From: an uncultured Sphingomonas sp.
GTDB lineage: Bacteria; Pseudomonadota; Alphaproteobacteria; Sphingomonadales; Sphingomonadaceae
Assembly: GCF_934560975.1 (NCBI RefSeq)
Contig: NZ_CAKTFO010000003.1
Location: forward strand, 124,001 to 188,000
Length of the DNA stretch: 64,000 nt
Direction of reading: 5' to 3'
This document shows positions 59,758 to 64,000 of this stretch, in pieces. The position numbers were made by a program, and so were the translations under genes. Each line of letters begins with the position of its first letter. The first letter of the stretch is position 1. The notes beneath the pieces were generated by a model, which saw only the letters and a program-made list of their open reading frames with translations, did no database searches and was not told the DNA's origin.

Positions 59758-60961
59758 AGCGGTTGAGCACCTTCCGGAACGGTGCATCCGTGCCGTCCAC
59801 ATCCTCCGCGACGGGCAGCCCGATCAGGTCGCGCAGCAGCGGATAGACATCGACATTGTCGAACAGCGGCAGCCGCTTGCCCTGCTTGAACGCGGGTCCG
59901 TTGGCGATGAAGGTGGCCCGCATCGATCGCAGCGCATTGTCATAGCCATGGCTGCCCACGTCCACCGCCTTGGGCATGGTCGCGAACACCAGCCAGCCTT
60001 CGTCGGGCAGGCAGAAGATCGCCGCGACCCGCGGGTTGTGTCCGAAGTGGAACCGCGCGGGCAGCGCGTCGTGTTTCCAGCATGTCACATGATCGTGCCG
60101 GCCGACCAGAGCACGCTCCAACGCCGCCTCATGGCCTGGCCGCGGATAGAGCGAGACATTCGCCCCGTCCTCGATCACGCGATAGTCGGCCGGGTTCGCC
60201 AGCGTGTCGAGCATCACCACGCGGTCGGGACCGGAGGGGGCCATGCCATGGTCGGACACGATCACCAGATTGGCGGCAATGCCGCTCCGCGCCAGCTCGG
60301 CCGTGAGGTAACCGACGTTGCCGTCCACCTCCCGGATGGCGGCGATGCCCTCCGCGCTGCCGATGCCATGATGGTGCGTGTTTTCGTCCACCACGTCGAA
60401 GTAGAGCGTGGCGAAGCCCGGTCGCGCGGCAAGCGGGCGACGCAACCATGCGAGCAGTTGATCGACCCGCATGCGGCCCGGCTCGGCCTTGTCATAGGGC
60501 AGCCAGTCATGCGGCCGGACGTTGCCCAGCGCCACCTCCGACCCCGGCCAGAACAGGGTGGCGGTGGGAATGCCGGCGCGTTCTGCCGTGATCCAGATGG
60601 GCTCGCTCTGCTGCCACCAATAGGCATCCTTCGTGGCCATGGTGAACAGCTCACCCGGCCGTGCGGGATCCTCCATCTTGTTGCCGACGATGCCGTTGCG
60701 GTCGGGACGCAAGCCGGTGACCAGCGCATAATGGTTGGGGAAGGTCTTGGTGGGGAAGGACGGACGCATCGCCGCCGACACGCCCGTATCCGCCAGCCGA
60801 TCGAGGGTCGGGGTCAGGCCCTTGTGCAGGTAATCGGGCCGGAAGCCGTCGATCGATACCAGGATCGTGAGCGGCGGCGGGCCGGCCAGCACGGCGACGT
60901 GCGGCCGGGGTGCCGCACAGGCGGAGAGCAAAGCGAGCAGCGACAGAATCAGCCAGCGCAT
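59756..60961 (-). CDS. Nucleotide pyrophosphatase/phosphodiesterase-like lipoprotein
   Basis: A 401-residue alkaline-phosphatase-superfamily enzyme exported as a lipoprotein (LLSACAA, lipid on C15). VSIDGFRPDYL has metal-binding D38; the nucleophile is T73 in PTKTFPNHYALVTGL, as in nucleotide pyrophosphatases. Later metal sites are DVVDENTHHHG and VSDHGMAP. It would cleave nucleotide pyrophosphates or phosphodiesters outside the inner membrane. Confidence 0.92.
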   Translation of the reverse strand: MRWLILSLLALLSACAAPRPHVAVLAGPPPLTILVSIDGFRPDYLHKGLTPTLDRLADTGVSAAMRPSFPTKTFPNHYALVTGLRPDRNGIVGNKMEDPARPGELFTMATKDAYWWQQSEPIWITAERAGIPTATLFWPGSEVALGNVRPHDWLPYDKAEPGRMRVDQLLAWLRRPLAARPGFATLYFDVVDENTHHHGIGSAEGIAAIREVDGNVGYLTAELARSGIAANLVIVSDHGMAPSGPDRVVMLDTLANPADYRVIEDGANVSLYPRPGHEAALERALVGRHDHVTCWKHDALPARFHFGHNPRVAAIFCLPDEGWLVFATMPKAVDVGSHGYDNALRSMRATFIANGPAFKQGKRLPLFDNVDVYPLLRDLIGLPVAEDVDGTDAPFRKVLNR

Positions 60962-61007
60962 GGCCTGCCGCTGCTCCCTGGATGTGACGATAAGGCGACG
61001 GTCGCGG

Positions 61008-62105
61008 TCAGACGTTGAAGCGGAACAGCATCACGTCGCCGTCGTGGACGACATAATCCTTGCCTTCGGAGCGAAGCTTGCCCGCTTCCCGCGCGCCGGC
61101 TTCGCCCTTGCAGGCGGAATAATCCTCGAACGCGATCGTCTCGGCCCGGATGAAGCCGCGCTCGAAATCCGAATGGATCGCGCCCGCCGCCTGTGGCGCG
61201 CGGGAGCCCTTCTCCACGGTCCAGGCGCGTGCCTCCTTGGGGCCCACGGTGAAGAAGGTCAGCAGGTGGAGCAGGTCGTATCCAGCGCGGATCACGCGGG
61301 CGAGGCCGGTTTCCTCCAGGCCCAGGTCGGACAGGAACTCGGCCCGGTCATCGGCCGCCAGCGTGACGATCTCCGCCTCGATCGCGGCGGACACGACCAC
61401 GGCCTTGGCGCCCTCGCTCGCCGCCTTGTCGAACACCTTGGCGGACAGGGCATTGCCATCGGCCGCCGCGCCCTCGTCAACGTTGCAGACGTAGAGCACG
61501 GGCTTGGCGGTGATCAGCTGCGCCTGGTCGAACTGGCGCCGCTCATCCTCATCCTTGGGCTGAGTCAGGCGCGCGGGCTTGCCGTCGCGCAGCAGGTCGA
61601 GCGCCTCGCCGAGCACGGAGGCGGCCGCCTTGGCTTCCTTGTCGCCCTGCGCCGCCTTCTTGACGAGGTTGGGAACGCGCTTCTCCAGGCTTTCCAGGTC
61701 GGCCAGCATCAGCTCGGTCTCGACCGTATCGGCATCGGCGATCGGGTCGACCTTGCCCTCGACGTGCGTCACCTCGCCCTCGAAGCAGCGCAGCACGTGG
61801 ATGATCGCGTCTGTCTCGCGAATGTTGGCGAGGAACTGGTTGCCCAGGCCTTCGCCTTTGGACGCGCCGCGCACCAGGCCGGCAATGTCCACGAAGGATA
61901 GCTGCGTCTCGATCTTCTTGGCGGAGCCGGCAATCTCGGCCAGCTCGTCCAGACGCGGGTCGGGCACGGCGACCTGGCCCACGTTGGGCTCGATCGTGCA
62001 GAAGGGATAATTCGCCGCCTGCGCCGCCGCCGTTTCGGTCAACGCGTTGAAGAGGGTCGACTTGCCGACGTTCGGCAGGCCGACGATGCCGCACTTGAAG
62101 CCCAT
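61008..62105 (-). CDS. ychF: Redox-regulated ATPase YchF (Obg-family)
   Basis: A universally conserved nucleotide hydrolase of 365 residues that associates with ribosomes. P-loop GLPNVGKSTLFN (9-20); DIAGLVRGASKGEGLGNQFL marks G3 and the switch region. The helical domain, with LADLESLEKRVPNLVKKA, and the C-terminal TGS-like domain (LLTFFTVGPKEARAWTV ... FIRAETIAFEDY) are complete. YchF prefers ATP. Commonly found close to pth, as here. Confidence 0.96.
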   Translation of the reverse strand: MGFKCGIVGLPNVGKSTLFNALTETAAAQAANYPFCTIEPNVGQVAVPDPRLDELAEIAGSAKKIETQLSFVDIAGLVRGASKGEGLGNQFLANIRETDAIIHVLRCFEGEVTHVEGKVDPIADADTVETELMLADLESLEKRVPNLVKKAAQGDKEAKAAASVLGEALDLLRDGKPARLTQPKDEDERRQFDQAQLITAKPVLYVCNVDEGAAADGNALSAKVFDKAASEGAKAVVVSAAIEAEIVTLAADDRAEFLSDLGLEETGLARVIRAGYDLLHLLTFFTVGPKEARAWTVEKGSRAPQAAGAIHSDFERGFIRAETIAFEDYSACKGEAGAREAGKLRSEGKDYVVHDGDVMLFRFNV

Positions 62106-62179
62106 GGTTCGTCCGGATTGCTGAGAATGCGGGCGCCATAGAGGGTGTGAGGCGTCAAGGCCAGCCTTGTGCGACTGCC

Positions 62180-62779
62180 TTAGCGATAGTTGAAGCTGAT
62201 GCTGATCCGTGCATCCTTGGCATCGCTAGCCATCACCTCGTGCCGCAACCAACTCTCCCACAGGAAGATCGACCCCTCCTGCGGCTCGGCGTAGATGAAG
62301 GGCTGGAGGTCGGGCGCGGCGTCGGGCAGGCGGCCCGGCGCGGCCATCAGCATCGGCAGGCGCGGATCCTCCAGTTTCAGCGCGCCCGATCCCGGCGGCA
62401 CCGCGACATAGAGCGTGCCGGACACGACGCTATGCGGGTGGATGTGGCCGGAATGGGTGCCGGCGCGCTTCATGACGTTGACCCACAGATTGTCGAGCTT
62501 CAGCGGGCGGGCGAGATCGAAGCCGCACTCCTTGGCGAAAGCCGCAACGTGGCGGTTCAGCGTCTTGACCAGATCACCCATCACCGGATCGCGTCGCGGC
62601 AGGTCGTCCAGCGAGGCATAGGAGGTGTAACCGCGATAGCCGTGCGCCTTGGACCATTGCTGGCCCGCGCGATCATCCTCCGCCAGCGTGCGGCAGCTAT
62701 GCTCCAATTCCTCCAGCAAGGCGGCATTGCCGAGCTGGCCTTCGTAGAAGCGGGTGGCGAACAGGCTGCGTGTGGTCAT
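62180..62779 (-). CDS. TIGR02466-family putative 2-oxoglutarate/Fe(II) oxygenase
   Basis: A 199-residue cupin/jelly-roll protein. The HIHPHSVVSGTLYV segment gives metal-ligand histidines, and the later SIFLWESWLRHEVMAS carries the distal His; ISISFNYR ends the chain. The family is known from phage and bacteria as TIGR02466 and is related to prolyl-hydroxylase-like oxygenases, but no substrate is known. ATG at 62779. Confidence 0.82.
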   Translation of the reverse strand: MTTRSLFATRFYEGQLGNAALLEELEHSCRTLAEDDRAGQQWSKAHGYRGYTSYASLDDLPRRDPVMGDLVKTLNRHVAAFAKECGFDLARPLKLDNLWVNVMKRAGTHSGHIHPHSVVSGTLYVAVPPGSGALKLEDPRLPMLMAAPGRLPDAAPDLQPFIYAEPQEGSIFLWESWLRHEVMASDAKDARISISFNYR

Positions 62780-62871
62780 GCCCGGCGCTTAGGACGGCCG
62801 CGCGCACCGCGCCAGATGGACCTTCGCGCCGCACCGGGGGTTTTGTGGTGACGGCAAGCGAGGAGGCCGAG

Positions 62872-63039
62872 ATGACCAGCGACGATGCCATGGCGCCTGG
62901 CGACGAAGCCGCGCCCGGCACCCCGGGAACAGGGGAGAATATTTGCCCGCGATGCAACGGTACGGGACAGATCGAGGGTGGAGCCTGCCCGGAATGCGAA
63001 GGCTCCGGTACGATCATCCAGGGGATTGGCGGCGGCTGA
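62872..63039 (+). CDS. 55-residue DnaJ-type zinc-finger miniprotein
   Basis: A very small protein with two CxxCxGxG-type repeats, CPRCNGTGQ and CPECEGSGT, eight residues apart. Together they make one four-cysteine zinc site as in the DnaJ central domain, while the rest of DnaJ is absent. The first 24 residues are acidic and flexible. GGAGG lies 8 bp before the ATG at 62872; an upstream in-frame GTG at 62848 is possible. Divergent from the oxygenase-like gene. Confidence 0.75.
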   Translation: MTSDDAMAPGDEAAPGTPGTGENICPRCNGTGQIEGGACPECEGSGTIIQGIGGG

Positions 63040-63043
63040 CCGC

Positions 63044-63613
63044 TCAATCCTTCAGCCGCAGGGCCACTTCGTTCATGAAGCGCACGTCGTCGCCTGTCGC
63101 CAGCAGCGGCGCTTCGGCCGCGACCGCGCCCAGCATGTCGGACAGGTCGTCCATCTCGGCCCTGGCATAATTGCCGAGGACATGGCCGGTCACCCGGTCT
63201 TTATGGCCGGGATGGCCGATGCCCAGCCGGATGCGGCGATAGGCTTGGCCCAGATGCTGATCGATCGACCGGAGTCCGTTATGCCCGGCCGCTCCGCCGC
63301 CGGTCTTCACCTTCACCCGGAAGGGTTCGAGGTCGAGTTCGTCGTGGAAGGCGGTCAGCGCGCCCGGATCCGCCTTGTAGAAGCGCAAGGCCTCGCCGAC
63401 GGAGCGGCCGCTCTCGTTCATGAAGGTGGCGGGCTTCAGCAGCAGGATGCGGGTGGTGCCGATCCGCCCGGTGCTGGCCCAGCCCTGGAACTGCTTCTTC
63501 CATGGGTCGAAGCGGTGCACTTCCGCGATCGCATCGACCGCCATGAAGCCGACATTGTGGCGGTTCAGCGCATATTGCGCGCCCGGATTGCCCAGGCCGA
63601 CCCAGATAAGCAT
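63044..63613 (-). CDS. pth: Peptidyl-tRNA hydrolase
   Basis: Releases peptides from prematurely dropped peptidyl-tRNA, 189 residues. WVGLGNPGAQYALNRHNVGF holds catalytic His19; FMNESG, FHDELDL and GGGAAGHNGLRSI are the other conserved blocks. It follows the L25 gene on the same strand, the usual order. Confidence 0.96.
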   Translation of the reverse strand: MLIWVGLGNPGAQYALNRHNVGFMAVDAIAEVHRFDPWKKQFQGWASTGRIGTTRILLLKPATFMNESGRSVGEALRFYKADPGALTAFHDELDLEPFRVKVKTGGGAAGHNGLRSIDQHLGQAYRRIRLGIGHPGHKDRVTGHVLGNYARAEMDDLSDMLGAVAAEAPLLATGDDVRFMNEVALRLKD

Positions 63614-63661
63614 GGATGATCGTCAATCGCTGTCGCCCTTGCGCTGTGGTCGCTGCATGTC

Positions 63662-63689
63662 TCCGGCAAGCGGTTGCCCGCCTGCCGGA
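63662..63689 (-). other. Stem-loop between L25 gene and pth
   Basis: TCCGGCA and TGCCGGA arms (63662-63668, 63683-63689) with a 14-nt loop able to form a further short stem. Possible attenuator or processing site; no U-tract on the transcribed strand. Confidence 0.35.
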
Positions 63690-63726
63690 AAGATCATGCG
63701 CCGCCTGCGCAAGGGAGACGATGCCC

Positions 63727-64000
63727 TTAGGCCGCCGGGGTCTCGCCCTCTGCCGCCTCGGCCCCGCCTTCGCTCGACTTGAGCGCGGAGGGTGCGACGA
63801 TGGTGGCGATGGTCACGTCTTCCTCGTCCGCGGCGCGGGCGCCGGCGGGCAGGGTGACCTGGCTGAGGTGGATGCTGGTGCCGACTTCGAGGCCATTCAG
63901 CGAGATGGTGATCTCGCTCGGGATCTCGGCCGCGTCCACGACCAGGCCCAGATTGTGCACGACGACGTTCAGCACGCCGCCACGCTTCAGGCCGGGCGAC
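63727..64000 (-). CDS. rplY: 50S ribosomal protein L25/general stress protein Ctc, 3' part
   Basis: The C-terminal ~90 residues of the long TL5/Ctc form of L25, which binds 5S rRNA; the start is outside the window. LKRGGVLNVVVHNLGL, IPSEITISLNGLEVGTSIHLS and VTIATIVAPS are diagnostic of the beta-barrel second domain. It ends in an acidic Ala/Glu tail. Transcription continues toward pth. Confidence 0.92.
   Translation of the reverse strand, partial: SPGLKRGGVLNVVVHNLGLVVDAAEIPSEITISLNGLEVGTSIHLSQVTLPAGARAADEEDVTIATIVAPSALKSSEGGAEAAEGETPAA

Noticed and set aside
1..64000. CRISPR arrays, tRNA genes, insertion sequences, prophage or toxin-antitoxin pairs
   Set aside because: No regularly spaced repeats, cloverleaf-like sequences, transposase or integrase motifs were recognised by reading; a covariance or repeat search was not possible.

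Overview
The window looks like a chromosomal segment of a high-GC alphaproteobacterium of the Sphingomonadaceae (Sphingomonas-like). Reasons are the uniformly GC-rich coding style, TonB-receptor-driven carbohydrate genes without SusD partners, a NodT-type outer-membrane lipoprotein, the protein flavour of HisE, Zwf, Gmd, PrfC, YchF, Pth and L25, and candidate GGAAC-type general-stress promoters. I see no tRNA, rRNA, CRISPR array, integrase, transposase or prophage gene. About 60 protein genes are supported, nearly all chromosomal housekeeping or metabolic genes.

Layout. 1-4763: the 5' end of hisE, then zwf-pgl and a large unknown 768-residue protein in the same run. 4830-8646: a three-subunit molybdenum aldehyde oxidoreductase (2Fe-2S / FAD+4Fe-4S / Moco). 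8741-14920: an AsmA-like protein, a small protein, a methyltransferase, a DAACS symporter, an aldo/keto reductase and an unknown protein. 14936-19009: an exopolysaccharide-type group, with gmd and a GT4 glycosyltransferase on the minus strand divergent from a second GT4 across a 451-bp spacer holding a perfect 11-bp inverted repeat. 19029-20958: a HAD phosphatase, a single-domain response regulator, a CsbD stress protein and a lipoprotein. 21296-23322: two aldo/keto reductases.

23550-28735: a PQQ-type sugar-oxidation neighbourhood (DUF2231 membrane protein, sorbosone-dehydrogenase-like lipoprotein, OprP-like porin, a small beta-barrel protein, a cytochrome c). Two of these genes carry apparent frameshifts. 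28827-31338: RNase H-like protein, RluE and an FAD oxidoreductase, overlapping in one minus-strand run. 31408-41523: a carbohydrate-uptake locus with a ROK regulator, TonB receptor, YdcF protein, S1/P1-like enzyme, GPH transporter, GH29 fucosidase and SGNH esterase. 42253-47272: a MarR-controlled tripartite exporter (FUSC permease, DUF1656, HlyD, NodT) with a clear promoter/operator.

47305-54945: a small membrane protein, a stress-type SDR, nicotinate phosphoribosyltransferase, a metallo-beta-lactamase-fold hydrolase, an orphan HWE-type histidine kinase and a large secreted DUF5695-like protein. 55114-58063: a bile-acid:Na+ symporter-like transporter followed closely by acetyl-CoA synthetase. 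58135-64000: prfC, a nucleotide pyrophosphatase-like lipoprotein, ychF, a TIGR02466 oxygenase-like protein, a DnaJ-zinc-finger-like miniprotein, pth and the 3' part of the L25 gene.

No wholly new defence or mobile system is visible. The strongest leads are the unknown protein attached to zwf-pgl, the fucose-type utilization locus, the two frameshifts in one redox neighbourhood, the MarR operator lying inside a promoter that may give a leaderless message, the inverted repeat between the divergent polysaccharide genes, and the shared stress-promoter geometry. All functions are inferred by reading; no database search was run.
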